From assembly GCF_014235765.1 (NCBI RefSeq), contig NZ_JACMYH010000003.1, positions 372,001 to 436,000 on the forward strand: a DNA stretch of 64,000 nt, in the 5' to 3' direction. The notes under the pieces are model-generated. The model was not told the origin of the DNA. It made no database searches and saw nothing but the letters and a program-made list of their open reading frames with translations. Shown here one piece after another: positions 18,825-30,413 of this stretch. The first letter of the stretch is position 1. Each line of letters opens with the position of its first letter. Source of the DNA: Pseudomonas baltica (GTDB lineage: Bacteria > Pseudomonadota > Gammaproteobacteria > Pseudomonadales > Pseudomonadaceae). The position numbers and the translations under genes are program-made.

Positions 18825-18904
18825 GACGCGGCTTGCGCCGCTGCTACAGGGGCGGTGGCGGATCGAGAGAGTGTGGGGACTCTGTAGCAGCGGCGCGAGC
18901 CGCG
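18825..18904. repeat. REP family C inverted pair
   Basis: GACGCGGCTTGCGCCGCTGCTACA at the left end (quoted part under the limit: GACGCGGCTTGCGCCGCTGC) and its inverted copy TGTAGCAGCGGCGCGAGCC at the right, in the gap between the YccS-type and YhiN-type genes. Confidence 0.85.
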
Positions 18905-18932
18905 TCCGGCAGCGTCGCAGATCCCCGGCGTG

Positions 18933-20111
18933 CTACACGTACTGCGCGGCTGCGTATCCGGAGGCCCACGCCCACTGGAAATTGAAGCCGCCCAGATGCC
19001 CGCTGACATCGAGCACCTCGCCGATGAAATACAACCCTGGGCTCTTCAGCGATTCCAGGGTCTTGGACGACACCTCGCGGGTATCGACGCCGCCTAGGGT
19101 CACCTCGGCGGTGCGATAGCCTTCGGTGCCGGCCGGCACCAACTGCCAGGCGCCCAGTGCGTTCGCTACCGTCTGCAGCTCGGCCGGGGTGTACTGCTTC
19201 ATCGGCTTGGACACGAACCAGTGCTCGGCCAACAGGTTGGCCATTTTCTTGGTGAAGACTTCACCCAGCAGGGTCTTGAGCTCCGAATTGGGCCGCTCGG
19301 CCTGCTGTTGCTGCAGCCACGCCAACGCATCGTGATCGGGCAGCAGGTTGATCTCGACGGTGTCGCCGGGCTGCCAGAACGAGGAAATCTGCAGGATCGC
19401 CGGCCCGCTCAGGCCGCGATGGGTGAACAGCAGGTTCTCGCGAAACGCCTGGTCGTTGCAGCTGGCCACACAATCCACCGAGGTGCCGGACAACTCGGTG
19501 CAGATGTCCTTGAGCTGGTCGGTGATGGTGAACGGCACCAGCCCTGCGCGCGTGGGCAGCACACTGTGACCGAACTGGCGGGCGATCTGGTAGCCGAAGC
19601 CGGTCGCGCCCAGGGTCGGAATCGACAGCCCGCCAGTGGCCACCACCAACGACTGGCACGCCAGCAGGCCCAGTGAAGTCTGCAAACGATAGCCGTCGGC
19701 GGTTTTCTCGATGGACTGCACCGAGGTGTCCATGCGCAACTCGACGCCGGCGCTTTCGCAATCGGCCAGCAGCAGGCCGAGGATGTCACTGGACTTGTTG
19801 TCGCAGAACAGCTGGCCGAGTTTCTTCTCGTGGTAGGGCACGCCGTGCTTGGCCACCAGGGCGATGAAATCCCACTGGGTATAGCGCGCCAGGGCCGACT
19901 TGCAGAAGTGCGGGTTCTGCGAGAGGAAGTTGGCCGGTTCGGTGTACATGTTGGTGAAGTTGCAGCGACCGCCGCCGGACATGAGGATCTTCTTGCCCGG
20001 CTTGTTGGCGTGGTCGATCAGCAGTACCTCGCGGCCTCGCTGTGCAGCGCTCAAGGCGCACATGAGGCCGGCGGCACCGGCGCCGATGATGATGACGGGG
20101 GTAGAGCGCAC
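18933..20111 (-). CDS. YhiN/HI0933-type NAD(P)/FAD-dependent oxidoreductase
   Basis: 392-residue flavoprotein. The N-terminal FAD-binding GAGAAGLMCALSAAQRG is followed by the family hallmark NKPGKKILMSGGGRCNFTN. The C-terminal segment GVDTREVSSKTLESLKSPGL and GEVLDVSGHLGGFNFQWA closes the FAD site. This is the HI0933/YhiN family, whose physiological substrate is not settled. The start is a GTG at 20111 with AGAGGA ten bases upstream. It stands downstream of dbpA with a REP pair in between and may be transcribed separately. Confidence 0.88.
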   Translation of the reverse strand: MRSTPVIIIGAGAAGLMCALSAAQRGREVLLIDHANKPGKKILMSGGGRCNFTNMYTEPANFLSQNPHFCKSALARYTQWDFIALVAKHGVPYHEKKLGQLFCDNKSSDILGLLLADCESAGVELRMDTSVQSIEKTADGYRLQTSLGLLACQSLVVATGGLSIPTLGATGFGYQIARQFGHSVLPTRAGLVPFTITDQLKDICTELSGTSVDCVASCNDQAFRENLLFTHRGLSGPAILQISSFWQPGDTVEINLLPDHDALAWLQQQQAERPNSELKTLLGEVFTKKMANLLAEHWFVSKPMKQYTPAELQTVANALGAWQLVPAGTEGYRTAEVTLGGVDTREVSSKTLESLKSPGLYFIGEVLDVSGHLGGFNFQWAWASGYAAAQYV

Positions 20112-20145
20112 TGCTGGGTCCTCTCGAATCGGGGGTGTCAGGGGA

Positions 20146-20246
20146 GGCCTCTTCGCGGGCAGAGCTCCGCTCCCACAAGGTTAGGCGTTCGGACATCGCC
20201 CTGTGGGAGCGGGGCGGGCGGCGAGCCCTCTGCCCGCGAAGAGGCC
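20146..20246. repeat. REP family B inverted pair
   Basis: AGGCCTCTTCGCGGGCAGAG with CGCTCCCACAA on the left and the inverted counterpart TGTGGGAGCGGGGCG...GCCCGCGAAGAGGCCT on the right. It fills the gap between the YhiN-type gene and dbpA and matches the classic P. putida REP core. Confidence 0.88.
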
Positions 20247-20256
20247 TGGCCTGCGG

Positions 20257-21642
<1,386 letters not shown>

Positions 21643-21709
21643 GGGACGGGCCTGCAAAACAAAATGTCGCGCAGTGTATCAGCCCCGTGGCCTTTCGCCC
21701 TAAGCCTGC

Positions 21710-23137
21710 TTAGTGCTCCACCGGAGGTTCCTGACGAGGTGCGCGCCGTCCATCGCTGTCGGACAGTTGCACGAAGATCCCGGCAGCCAGCATCGCCATC
21801 AACCCGATGGTCAGGAACGTGGCCTGGAACGCACCCAGCACCGTGTCCACACCCTCGTTGCCCAGGGACGCGGTGAATCCGCCCAGCAGTGCACCGGCGC
21901 AGGCCACGCCCAGGCCGAGGGAGAGCTGCGCCACCACCGAGAGCAGACCGTTGCCACTGCTGGCGCTTTCGTCGTCCAGATCGATCAGGGTCACGGTGTT
22001 CATCGCCGCGAACTGCAGCGAGTTGACTGCGCCGAGCAAGCCCAGCTGGGTCAACAGCAACCAGTAGGGGGTGGTTTCCGAGACCAGGCCGAGGCTGGCC
22101 AGCAACACGCCCAGCAGCAAGGTGTTGCCGGTGAGCACGATGCGATAGCCGAAGCGTTCGATGATCGGCCGGGAAAACGACTTGGAAACCATGGCGGCTG
22201 CCGCCAGTGGAATCATGCTCATGCCGGCTTCCGAAGGCGAATGCCCCAGGGCCACTTGCAGCAGCAACGGCACCATGAACGGCAGGGCGCCGCTGCCCAG
22301 GCGGGCGAACAGATTGCCGAGAATGCCGATGGCAAAGGTGCGCGTGCGAAACAGGTTCGGCGAGAACAGCGGGTTGTCGATCTGCCCCGCCCGCAGCCAG
22401 TAGGCGGCCAGGCAGGCCATGCCGACGAACAGCAGCAGCATCACTCGCAGGTGCGGCAAGTGCAGCTCGCCCAGGCCCTCCATGGCGATGGTGATGAGTA
22501 CCATCGCCGCCCCGAACAGCACGAAGCCGATGCCATCGAAGCGCGTGCGTTCGGCGCCGCGCAGGTCGGGCACGAAGTGCCACACCGCCCAGCAGCCCAG
22601 TGCGCCCACCGGCAGGTTGATGAGAAAGATCCAGTGCCAGCTCAGCCATTCGACCATCCAGCCACCCAGGGTCGGCCCCAGCAGCGGGCCGAGCAAGGCA
22701 GGCACGGTGATGAAGCTGAGGATGCGCACCAGTTCCGAGCGCGGGTAGGCGCGCAGCACCACCAGCCGGCCCACCGGCAGCATCAGGGCACCGCCCAGGC
22801 CTTGAATGACCCGAGCCGCGACCAGCATCGCCAGGCTCTGGGACAGTGCACACAGCAGCGAGCCGATGCTGAACAGCATGATGGCGCTGAAGAACACCTT
22901 GCGCGTGCCGAAGCGGTCGGAAATCCAGCCTGAGGCGGGGATCAGCAGCGCGACCGTCAGCATGTAGGCGATGATCACCGATTGCATGCGCAACGGGTTT
23001 TCCGCCAGGTCGCTGGCCATGGCCGGCAGCGCGGTGTTGAGGATGGTGCCGTCCAGGGCCTGCATGAAGAAGGCAATGGCGATGACCCAGGGCAGCCAGC
23101 GAGCGGTAGCGGGATCCAGTGTTGGGCGCGTGGACAT
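21710..23137 (-). CDS. MFS transporter, DHA2 (EmrB/MdtD-like) multidrug exporter
   Basis: 475 residues with 14 predicted helices, the DHA2 pattern. Early motifs are FMQALDGTILNTALPAMA (helix 1) and ASGWISDRFGTRKVFF (the motif-A loop). The GLGGALMLPVGRLVVLR of helix 4-5 is typical of EmrB/MdtD. The start at 23137 has AGAGG seven bases upstream; upstream in-frame codons run into intergenic sequence. No membrane-fusion partner (EmrA) is adjacent, so it probably works alone. Substrate unknown. Confidence 0.88.
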   Translation of the reverse strand: MSTRPTLDPATARWLPWVIAIAFFMQALDGTILNTALPAMASDLAENPLRMQSVIIAYMLTVALLIPASGWISDRFGTRKVFFSAIMLFSIGSLLCALSQSLAMLVAARVIQGLGGALMLPVGRLVVLRAYPRSELVRILSFITVPALLGPLLGPTLGGWMVEWLSWHWIFLINLPVGALGCWAVWHFVPDLRGAERTRFDGIGFVLFGAAMVLITIAMEGLGELHLPHLRVMLLLFVGMACLAAYWLRAGQIDNPLFSPNLFRTRTFAIGILGNLFARLGSGALPFMVPLLLQVALGHSPSEAGMSMIPLAAAAMVSKSFSRPIIERFGYRIVLTGNTLLLGVLLASLGLVSETTPYWLLLTQLGLLGAVNSLQFAAMNTVTLIDLDDESASSGNGLLSVVAQLSLGLGVACAGALLGGFTASLGNEGVDTVLGAFQATFLTIGLMAMLAAGIFVQLSDSDGRRAPRQEPPVEH

Positions 23138-23186
23138 GGGGCCTCTTGTTGTTTGAGGTGAATGACGAATGTTCATGGCAAACCCC

Positions 23187-23496
23187 GTAGCAGCGGTCAC
23201 CGGCCGCGACAAATGCGCCGCGGTGTACCTGACACTCTACGGTGTACCTTTCGCGGCCACGGACCGCTCCTACGGTTACCGCGTCGCCGCGACCTGTCGT
23301 AGGAGCGGTCACCGGCCGCGAAGGGTTGCCGCGGTGTACCTGACGCTCTGCGGCGCCCTTTTCGCGGCCACGGGCCGCTCCTACAGTGACCGCAGCGCCG
23401 CGACCTATTGTAGGAGCGGTCATCGGCCGCGAAGGGGTCGCCGCGGTGTGTCAGGCCGATGGCGGTGCCCTTTTCGCGGCCACGGACCGCTCCTAC
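23187..23496. repeat. REP family A cluster, three inverted pairs
   Basis: Units begin at 23187, 23299 and 23410 (periods 112 and 111), each with GTAG(G/C)AGCGGTCA...GGCCGCGA and an inverted GACCGCTCCTAC-like end. The last right arm (to 23496) overlaps the stop codon of the TldE-like gene. Lies between the divergently placed DHA2 exporter and the TldD/E-like operon end. Confidence 0.88.
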
Positions 23497-24821
23497 AGCG
23501 TCAACAGCAACCGCTTCACCAACGCGCCGGGCAGCAAACTGGAGCTGGTCTGGCGCTCACCGTAGGTGCTGGTCGAGAGGATCAGCTCGCGCTCGGCCGT
23601 CAGCGCTTCCAGCTGGTCACCCAGGACACTGTAGACGCTGTCGTCGAAACGCATGGTCTGGACCGGTGCAACGATCTGACCGTCCTCCACCCAGAAAGTG
23701 GCGAACCGAGTCAGCCCGGTCATGCGCGCCGCTGGCATGTCGGAGTAGTTCAGGTACCACAGGTTACTGATGTACAGCCCGGTGCCGAGGCGTTGCAGCA
23801 CCTGGGCCAAAGGCAGGTCACCGGCGGCCATCTGCAGCGCGCCGGGCATTTCCGAGTTGTCCGCGCCGTTGCCTTGCAGGCCGTATTCGGCCGCGCTGCG
23901 CGAGTCCACCAGGCGTTCGACGGCCAAGCCGTGGCTGACCAGCGAGAGGTCCTTGCGCGGATAGCCTTCCTGGGAAAACGCCGGGGTCAACGAACCGCTG
24001 ATGCGCTCCTCGAAGCTCACCTGCGCACTCAAGCGTGCCTCGCCGGCGTACAGCCGTTGCAGGGGGCTGTTCTTGCTGGCGATGGCTTGTGCAGAGAAAC
24101 CGCCCCAGCCGAGCATGCCGATGATTTCATCCAGGGCCGCCGGCGCCAGGTAGGCGCGATACGCGCCCGGCAACAGCACCTTGGGCGGTCGGCTCAGGTA
24201 ATCCAGCTGCTCGCGGGCCTGGGCCAGGCGTTCGGCGAAGGCGTGTGCCTGCCACTGCTGGCCGGCATAGTTCGCCTTGACTGCCTCGCCGTTGGCATGG
24301 AAGAGGCTGAAATCGAAATTGAAACTGTTGGCCTGATGCCAACCGCAGGCCCCGTCGCTGTTGGCGAAACCGCGGCAGATCGTGCCCGCGGCATAGATGC
24401 CGACCAGGTCCAGGCCGCTGGCCGCCGAACCTATCTGTTCGACCACCTGACCCGCATCGGGCAAGGGCGTGTCGTCGACATGACGGGTCTGCCACGGCGA
24501 GGTGTCGAGTTGCAGGTAGGGGTCCGGTTGCAGCAGCGGCAGCGTCTGGCTCAACTGGTGCAGGGCCTGGGTCAGACGCTGCCGGTCCACCTCCAGGTCC
24601 TCGGCCAAGGTCAGTTGCAGCTCGGCCTGACGACCGTCTTCGATCAGCTTCAGCGACACCGTGGCCTGGGCCACTTGCCCCGCCTGGCGTACCCGGGCGT
24701 GGTTGAAACGGATGAAATCCGAGGCCTCGGCGTTGTAGCTCAGGGTGAAGCGCTGGGTCGGGGCCACAGTCTGGCGCAGCCACTGCACCAGTGCCTGGAA
24801 ATGCTCGGCGTGATGGCTCAT
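23493..24821 (-). CDS. TldE/PmbA-like protein of a TldD/TldE-type protease pair
   Basis: 442 residues. Family features are an N-terminal half with repeated small strands (SYNAEASDFIRFNHARVRQ) and a C-terminal barrel half with YSDMPAARMTGLTRFATFWV and RFDDSVYSVLGDQLEAL. TldE subunits lack the zinc motif, and none is seen here. It overlaps its TldD-like partner by 4 bases (ATGA), so the two are translationally coupled. This pair differs in length and context from the canonical TldD and PmbA genes, which process microcin B17 and similar peptides. The stop codon lies inside a REP palindrome. Specific substrate unknown. Confidence 0.8.
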   Translation of the reverse strand: MSHHAEHFQALVQWLRQTVAPTQRFTLSYNAEASDFIRFNHARVRQAGQVAQATVSLKLIEDGRQAELQLTLAEDLEVDRQRLTQALHQLSQTLPLLQPDPYLQLDTSPWQTRHVDDTPLPDAGQVVEQIGSAASGLDLVGIYAAGTICRGFANSDGACGWHQANSFNFDFSLFHANGEAVKANYAGQQWQAHAFAERLAQAREQLDYLSRPPKVLLPGAYRAYLAPAALDEIIGMLGWGGFSAQAIASKNSPLQRLYAGEARLSAQVSFEERISGSLTPAFSQEGYPRKDLSLVSHGLAVERLVDSRSAAEYGLQGNGADNSEMPGALQMAAGDLPLAQVLQRLGTGLYISNLWYLNYSDMPAARMTGLTRFATFWVEDGQIVAPVQTMRFDDSVYSVLGDQLEALTAERELILSTSTYGERQTSSSLLPGALVKRLLLTL

Positions 24822-26260
24822 GCGTCACCTCCGAAAACGTCGATCTGGCTGAACACGCAACTGGGCGAAGCGTGCCCCACACGGATGACCTGGTTGGGCT
24901 CGCCCTTGCCGCAGTTGGGCGTGCCCAGCACCTGCAGCGTGCTGGCTTCGCCCACGGCGCTGAGTTTTTTCCAGAAGCTGGCGGAAATACCGCGATAGTT
25001 GGGGTTCTTGACCACGCCCTTGAGTTCGCCGTTCTCGATCAACTGGCCCCATTCGCAGCCGAACTGGAATTTGTTGCGCGCATCGTCGATCGACCAGGAA
25101 CGGTTGGTGGACATCAGGATGCCGTGCTCGATGCCGGCGATCAGTTGCGCCTGGCTGTGCTCGCCTGGTTCGATGTTGAGGTTGGCCATGCGGTCGATCG
25201 GCGCCCGGTTCCAGCTACTGGCGCGGCTGTTGGCCACTCCGGCCATGCCGCTGCGGTATTGCGACAGCGCGCCGCCCAGTGGCCGGACCAGTACGCCATC
25301 GCGAATCAGCCACTGCTTGCTCGCTGCAGTGCCGTCGTCGTCATGGGCATAACTGGCCAGCTCGTGGGGAATGTCCGGGTCGAAGGTCACATTGAGCAGC
25401 GGCGAGCCATACTGCAGGTGACCGAAGTCTTCGACCTTGACGAAGCTGGTGCCCGCGTAGTTGCGCTCATCGCCCAGGATGCGGTCCAGCTCCAACGGGT
25501 GGCCGATGGATTCGTGAATCTGCAGCATCATCTGGTCGGGCGTCAGCAGCAGGTCGCGCGGGCCGTGTGGGGCGTTGGGCGCCAGCAGCAACTGCAGGGC
25601 CTGGTCGGCGACCTGGCGAGCCGCGCCGACGATGCCGCAGCGCTCTATCACGTCGACACCGCCTTGCTGGCCGAAATTGTCGCGGCCCAGGCTGCGGGTC
25701 TGGCTGTCGTTGCCATCGAAAGCGGTGACGCTCAAGCCAGGAAACACGAAGCGCTGCGCCTGGCGGATCTGCGCGCCGGCACTGTTCAGGTAGATCTGTT
25801 CGACATCGGTGACGCCCAGGCCGGCATACCAGCTGACCAGGCGGGAGTCGTCGGGCACGCTGGCCGACTCTTCCTTGAGCAATTGGTAGCACTGGGCCAG
25901 AGTCGGGAAGGCTGCCTGCACGTCGGGGGAGAGGTAGTCGCTGCGCGCACTGCTGACCGGTTGTTGCTGCAGGTCGAGCAGGGCATGCGCGGCGATCGCG
26001 CTGGCCTGCTGTTCGGCACGCGCCAGGGCCTGCTGCAACCCTTGCAGGGAAAGGTCGCCGGTGGCGGCATAGGCTTCCACGCCATGCACTCGAACGGTGA
26101 TCATCACGCCTTCGTCGAGGCTCAGGCTCGGCGGTTCGGCAATGTTCTTGCGCACGGCCAGGTGCTGGCTGGATTGGCGCACGTGGCGCAGGGAGAAGAA
26201 TTCGGCGCGGGTGCGCAGAGCAGCGAAGCGTTGTTGCAAGGTGGCGGTGAAATCGAACAT
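24818..26260 (-). CDS. TldD-like metalloprotease subunit
   Basis: 480 residues. The catalytic zinc motif HEXXXH is visible as QIHESIGHPLELDRILGDE (about residue 265). The C-terminal region includes NPNYRGISASFWKKL and PNCGKGEPNQ, both common in TldD homologues. The start at 26260 has AGAGG seven bases upstream. TldD/TldE heterodimers form a peptide-cleaving barrel. This is the catalytic half, with the TldE-like gene directly downstream. The upstream gap carries a REP pair. The family is certain; the peptide target is unknown. Length and sequence suggest the second TldD/PmbA family group, not the housekeeping one. Confidence 0.85.
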   Translation of the reverse strand: MFDFTATLQQRFAALRTRAEFFSLRHVRQSSQHLAVRKNIAEPPSLSLDEGVMITVRVHGVEAYAATGDLSLQGLQQALARAEQQASAIAAHALLDLQQQPVSSARSDYLSPDVQAAFPTLAQCYQLLKEESASVPDDSRLVSWYAGLGVTDVEQIYLNSAGAQIRQAQRFVFPGLSVTAFDGNDSQTRSLGRDNFGQQGGVDVIERCGIVGAARQVADQALQLLLAPNAPHGPRDLLLTPDQMMLQIHESIGHPLELDRILGDERNYAGTSFVKVEDFGHLQYGSPLLNVTFDPDIPHELASYAHDDDGTAASKQWLIRDGVLVRPLGGALSQYRSGMAGVANSRASSWNRAPIDRMANLNIEPGEHSQAQLIAGIEHGILMSTNRSWSIDDARNKFQFGCEWGQLIENGELKGVVKNPNYRGISASFWKKLSAVGEASTLQVLGTPNCGKGEPNQVIRVGHASPSCVFSQIDVFGGDA

Positions 26261-26295
26261 GGACGGGCCTCTGGGGGGCGTCGGTGCTCGGCCTA

Positions 26296-26360
26296 TTCGC
26301 GGCCGCTGACCGTTCCTACAGGGGATTACAGTGTCCTGTAGGCACGGACAGCGGCCGTGA
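26296..26360. repeat. REP family A inverted pair (diverged)
   Basis: TTCGCGGCCGCTGACCGTTC and, inverted, CTGTAGGCACGGACAGCGGC, between the TldD-like gene and betA. Several mismatches from the consensus. Confidence 0.75.
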
Positions 26361-26434
26361 AAAAGTCTGCAAACCGAACCGGAATCTGGCAGGCCCACAG
26401 CTTAGGCCTGCCACCGGCACGGAGCAAATCTGGA

Positions 26435-28141
26435 TCAGCCGCGGGTGGTCGCGCCCACTTCGCGCATCGGCTTGCCGCGCACCGGCGCATCGCCGGCGAC
26501 ATAGTAGGCCGCGGTCGAACGCGCTTCGGGCTTGCGGCCACGAATGCGGTCGGCGATCTTCTCGGCGATCATGATGGTCGGCGCGTTCAGGTTGCCGGTG
26601 GTGATGATCGGCATGATCGAGGCATCGACCACACGCAGGCCTTGCAGGCCATGCACGCGACCCTGACCATCGACCACGGCCATGTCGTCGGTGCCCATCT
26701 TGCACGAGCACGACGGGTGATAAGCCGTTTCGGCATGCTCGCGGATGAACTGGTCCAGCTGCTCGTCCGTCTGCACTTCGATGCCTGGGCTGATTTCACG
26801 CCCGCGGTACTGGTCCAGCGCCGGCTGCTGCATGATCTCGCGGGTCAGGCGGATGCCGTCGCGGAACTCCTGCCAGTCCTGCTCGCTGGCCATGTAGTTG
26901 AACAGGATGCTCGGGTAGTCGCGCGGGTTCTTCGACTTGACATTGACTCGGCCGCGACTCGGCGAGCGCATCGAGCCCACGTGAGCCTGGAAGCCGTGTT
27001 CCTGAACGCCCTTGGTGCCGTTGTAATTGATCGCCACCGGGAGGAAGTGGTACTGGATGTTCGGCCATTCGAACTCAGGGCGCGAGCGGATGAAACCACC
27101 GGCCTCGAACTGGTTGCTGGCGCCGATGCCGGTGCCCAGGAACATCCATTCGGCGCCGATCTGCGGCTGGTTCCACCACTTCAGCGACGGGTACAGCGAG
27201 ACTGGCTGGGTGCAGCTGTATTGCAGGTACATTTCCAGGTGGTCCTGCAGGTTCTGACCCACGCCTGGCAAGTCATGCACGACGTCGATGCCCAGGGGCT
27301 GGAGCACCTCGGCCGGGCCGACGCCGGAGCGCTGCAGAATCTGTGGCGAGGCGATGGCGCCGCCGCACAGCAGCACTTCCTTGCGGGCGCGGGCCTGAAT
27401 ACGCTCGTCGCTGTCACCGACCAGGTAGCTGACGCCGACCGCGCGCTTGCCGTCGAAGACGATCTTGTCGGTCAGGGCGTGGGTGACGATGGTCAGGGTG
27501 TCGCGTTGCTTGGCCTGGTCCAGGTAGCCGCGTGCGGTGCTGGCGCGTCGGCCCTTGGGCGTCACGGTGCGGTCCATGGGACCGAAGCCTTCCTGCTGGT
27601 AGCCATTGAGGTCGTCGGTGCGCGGGAAGCCTGCCTGCACGCCGGCTTCGACCATGGCGGCGAACAGTGGATTGTTGCCGGCCTTGGGCGTGGTGACGCT
27701 GACCGGGCCTTCGCCGCCATGGTAGTCGTTGGGGCCGATGTCACGGGTTTCGGCCTTGCGGAAATACGGCAGGCAATCCAGGTAGCTCCAGTCTTCCAGG
27801 CCCGGCAGCTTGGCCCAGCCGTCGTAGTCCATGGCGTTGCCGCGGATGTAGCACATGCCATTGATCAGCGAAGAGCCGCCCAGGCCCTTGCCGCGGCCAC
27901 ATTCCATGCGACGGTTGTCCATGTGCGGCTCGGGCTCGGTCTCGTAGGCCCAGTTGTAGCGACGGCCCTGCAGCGGAAAGGCGAGGGCGGCGGGCATCTG
28001 TGTACGGAAGTCCAGGCGGTAGTCCGGCCCGCCGGCTTCGAGCAGCAGAACCGTCACGCCCGGGTCTTCGGTCAGGCGCGTGGCCAGGGTGTTACCGGCC
28101 GAACCAGCGCCGATGATGATGTAGTCGAATTCCTGGGACAT
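26435..28141 (-). CDS. betA: Choline dehydrogenase
   Basis: Membrane-associated GMC-family flavoprotein oxidising choline to betaine aldehyde (and further to glycine betaine). 568 residues. The FAD motif [17 protein letters not shown] is at the N-terminus, followed by [16 protein letters not shown] and the second GMC signature [16 protein letters not shown]. The active-site region [14 protein letters not shown] with HPSCSCKMG and the C-terminal [17 protein letters not shown] are in place. The start at 28141 has GGAGG-like GGAACC upstream; the in-frame region before it is repeat sequence. It is the third gene of betI-betB-betA, separated from betB by a REP half-element. Confidence 0.96.
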   Translation of the reverse strand: MSQEFDYIIIGAGSAGNTLATRLTEDPGVTVLLLEAGGPDYRLDFRTQMPAALAFPLQGRRYNWAYETEPEPHMDNRRMECGRGKGLGGSSLINGMCYIRGNAMDYDGWAKLPGLEDWSYLDCLPYFRKAETRDIGPNDYHGGEGPVSVTTPKAGNNPLFAAMVEAGVQAGFPRTDDLNGYQQEGFGPMDRTVTPKGRRASTARGYLDQAKQRDTLTIVTHALTDKIVFDGKRAVGVSYLVGDSDERIQARARKEVLLCGGAIASPQILQRSGVGPAEVLQPLGIDVVHDLPGVGQNLQDHLEMYLQYSCTQPVSLYPSLKWWNQPQIGAEWMFLGTGIGASNQFEAGGFIRSRPEFEWPNIQYHFLPVAINYNGTKGVQEHGFQAHVGSMRSPSRGRVNVKSKNPRDYPSILFNYMASEQDWQEFRDGIRLTREIMQQPALDQYRGREISPGIEVQTDEQLDQFIREHAETAYHPSCSCKMGTDDMAVVDGQGRVHGLQGLRVVDASIMPIITTGNLNAPTIMIAEKIADRIRGRKPEARSTAAYYVAGDAPVRGKPMREVGATTRG

Positions 28142-28187
28142 GGAGGTTCCCTCTTTGAAAAAATGGGTCGGTGGGGCTGATGACCCT

Positions 28188-28214
28188 GTAGGAGCGGTCA
28201 TCGGCCGCGAACGG
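28188..28214. repeat. REP family A half-element inside the bet operon
   Basis: Single arm CTGTAGGAGCGGTCATCGGC followed by CGCGAA, without its inverted partner, in the 90-base betB-betA gap. A transcript of betIBA would carry it as a hairpin-forming or mRNA-stabilising element. Confidence 0.7.
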
Positions 28215-28231
28215 CGCGCTGCGGTCCCGGG

Positions 28232-29704
28232 TCAGAACACCGAAACGTAATCGCCCAGTTCTACCTGTACCGATTTGATCCGGGTGTACTGCGCCAGCGA
28301 ACTGATGCCGTTTTCGCGGCCCACACCGGATTGCTTGTAGCCACCCACCGGCATCTTCGCGTCGGACTCGCCCCAGGCGTTGATCCAGCAAATGCCTGCT
28401 TCGAGCTGATGGATCACACGGTGCGCACGGTTCAGATCGCGGGTGACCACACCGGCAGCCAGGCCCATCTCGGTGGCGTTGGCGCGGCGGATTACTTCCT
28501 CTTCGCTGTCGTAGCCGAGGATGCTCATCACCGGGCCGAAGATTTCTTCACGCACGATGGTCATCTCGTCGCTGCAGTCGGTGAACACGGTCGGGGCGAC
28601 GAACGCACCCTTGCCCAGTTCACCGTCGCTCAGCCGCTCGCCGCCGCACAGCAGGCGCGCGCCTTCGGCCTTGCCCTTGGCGATGTGGCCCAGCACGTTT
28701 TCCATGTGGGCAAAGCTCACCAGCGGACCGAAATTGGTGTTCTCGTCCTCGGGGTTGCCAATGCGGATACGCTGCACACGTTCCAGGATCTTCGCTTCCA
28801 GCTGGGCCTTCAGCGCGTTGGGCACGAACACTCGGGTGCCGTTGGTGCACACCTGGCCGGAGCTGTAGAAGTTGGCCATCATGGCGATGTCGGCGGCCTT
28901 GTCGAGGTCGGCATCGTCGAAAATGATCAGCGGCGACTTGCCGCCCAGTTCCATGGTCACTTCCTTGAGCGAAGAGCTCGAGGCGCTGGCCATGACCTTC
29001 TTGCCGGTGCTGACGCCGCCGGTGAACGAGATCTTCTCGATACGCGGATGCTCGGTGAGCCACGCACCGACTTCGCTGCCGCTGCCGGTGAGCACGTTGA
29101 ACACGCCATCGGGCAGACCGGCTTCGGTGTAGATCTCGGCCAGCTTGAGCGTGGTCAGCGAGGTGACTTCGCTGGGCTTGAAGATCATCGCGTTACCGGC
29201 GGCCAGCGCCGGTGCGGACTTCCACAAAGCGATCTGGATCGGGTAGTTCCAGGCGCCGATGCCGGCGGTCACGCCCAGGGGCTCGCGGCGGGTGTAGACG
29301 AAGGAAGTGTCGCGCAGCGGGATCTGTTCGCCTTCGATGGCGGGCACCAGGCCGGCGTAGTATTCCAGCACGTCGGCACCGGTCACGATGTCGACGTAGC
29401 GGGTTTCCGAATAGGACTTGCCGGTGTCCAGGGTTTCCAGCAGGGCCAGTTCGTCGTTGCGTTCGCGCAGCAGGTCGACGGCTTTGCGCAGCACTCGCGA
29501 GCGCTCCATGGCGGTCATCGCGGCCCAGACTTTCTGGCCTTTCTCGGCGCTGGCGACGGCTTTCTCGACGTCCTGGGCAGTGGCGCGCTGGACCTGCGCC
29601 AGCACCTCACCGGTGGCCGGGTTGACGGCATCGAAGGTGCCGCTGCCGCTGGCGTCCACGTAGCCGCCATCGATGTAGAGTTTTTGCGTTGGGAAACGGG
29701 CCAT
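28232..29704 (-). CDS. betB: Betaine aldehyde dehydrogenase
   Basis: NAD(P)+-dependent oxidation of betaine aldehyde to glycine betaine in the cytosol. 490 residues. The cofactor and active-site features of the ALDH family are visible: [40 protein letters not shown] with the general-base Glu, and the nucleophile Cys in [15 protein letters not shown] (about residue 286). The C-terminal [15 protein letters not shown] is typical of BetB. The ATG at 29704 is 48 bases after betI and both read leftward, so they are one operon under BetI control. Confidence 0.97.
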   Translation of the reverse strand: MARFPTQKLYIDGGYVDASGSGTFDAVNPATGEVLAQVQRATAQDVEKAVASAEKGQKVWAAMTAMERSRVLRKAVDLLRERNDELALLETLDTGKSYSETRYVDIVTGADVLEYYAGLVPAIEGEQIPLRDTSFVYTRREPLGVTAGIGAWNYPIQIALWKSAPALAAGNAMIFKPSEVTSLTTLKLAEIYTEAGLPDGVFNVLTGSGSEVGAWLTEHPRIEKISFTGGVSTGKKVMASASSSSLKEVTMELGGKSPLIIFDDADLDKAADIAMMANFYSSGQVCTNGTRVFVPNALKAQLEAKILERVQRIRIGNPEDENTNFGPLVSFAHMENVLGHIAKGKAEGARLLCGGERLSDGELGKGAFVAPTVFTDCSDEMTIVREEIFGPVMSILGYDSEEEVIRRANATEMGLAAGVVTRDLNRAHRVIHQLEAGICWINAWGESDAKMPVGGYKQSGVGRENGISSLAQYTRIKSVQVELGDYVSVF

Positions 29705-29752
29705 AAGATCCTCGCGGTGCAGTTAAGGTGGCAGCAGGCGAGGCGCGAAGCT

Positions 29753-30346
29753 TCAGCGCTGCTGTTTTGCCAGTTGCATGTCCATGTATTCGCAGGCGAT
29801 ACGGTGAGCCTGGGCGGTGTCGAAGGCATCGCCCGACAGCGCGCCGCGCAACCACAGACCGTCGATCAGGGCGGCCAGGCCGCGTGCGGCGTTGCGTGCC
29901 TGTTCCACCGGCAATTCACGGCGAAACTGGCAGCACAGGTTGGAATACAGGCGGTGATCGTTGATCCGCTGCAACCTGTGCAGAGACGGCTGATGCATGC
30001 TGGTGGCCCAGAAGGCCAGCCAAGTCTTCATGGCCGGAGCGTTGACCTGGCTGGCGTCGAAGTTGCCTTCGATGATCACCTGCAGGTGCGCCCTGGCGCT
30101 GTCGTCGTTCAAGGCTTGTCGCCGTGTGGCGACGTTGTCGATCAGAACGTTCATCAAGTGGCGCATGGTCGCCGCGATCAGGCCGTTCTTGTCCTGAAAG
30201 TAGTGACTGATGATGCCGTTCGACACACCGGCCAGACGGGCAATCAAAGCGATGCTGGCGTCACTCATGCCGACCTGATCGACCGCCTGGAGCGTGGCTT
30301 CGATCAACTGTTGGCGGCGGATGGGTTGCATACCGACCTTGGGCAT
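29753..30346 (-). CDS. betI: TetR-family repressor BetI
   Basis: 197-residue choline-responsive repressor of the bet genes. The N-terminal TetR helix-turn-helix (about residues 25-60) reads [20 protein letters not shown] then [11 protein letters not shown], and the C-terminal ligand domain is of BetI type ([20 protein letters not shown]). The start at 30346 is followed by [15 protein letters not shown], the conserved BetI N-terminus. A 28-bp dyad at 30414-30441, 68 bases upstream, is the probable operator. First gene of betIBA. Confidence 0.96.
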   Translation of the reverse strand: MPKVGMQPIRRQQLIEATLQAVDQVGMSDASIALIARLAGVSNGIISHYFQDKNGLIAATMRHLMNVLIDNVATRRQALNDDSARAHLQVIIEGNFDASQVNAPAMKTWLAFWATSMHQPSLHRLQRINDHRLYSNLCCQFRRELPVEQARNAARGLAALIDGLWLRGALSGDAFDTAQAHRIACEYMDMQLAKQQR

Positions 30347-30413
30347 TGGGTAAATCTCCTTGGGCCTGCAGTACGGGCAGTGAGTGACAGCCGACTGAAG
30401 CCAGTCTAGTTTA

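Noticed and set aside
28331..30409. 692-codon open frame antisense to betB and betI
   Set aside because: It spans two well-supported genes and their gap, with biased composition.
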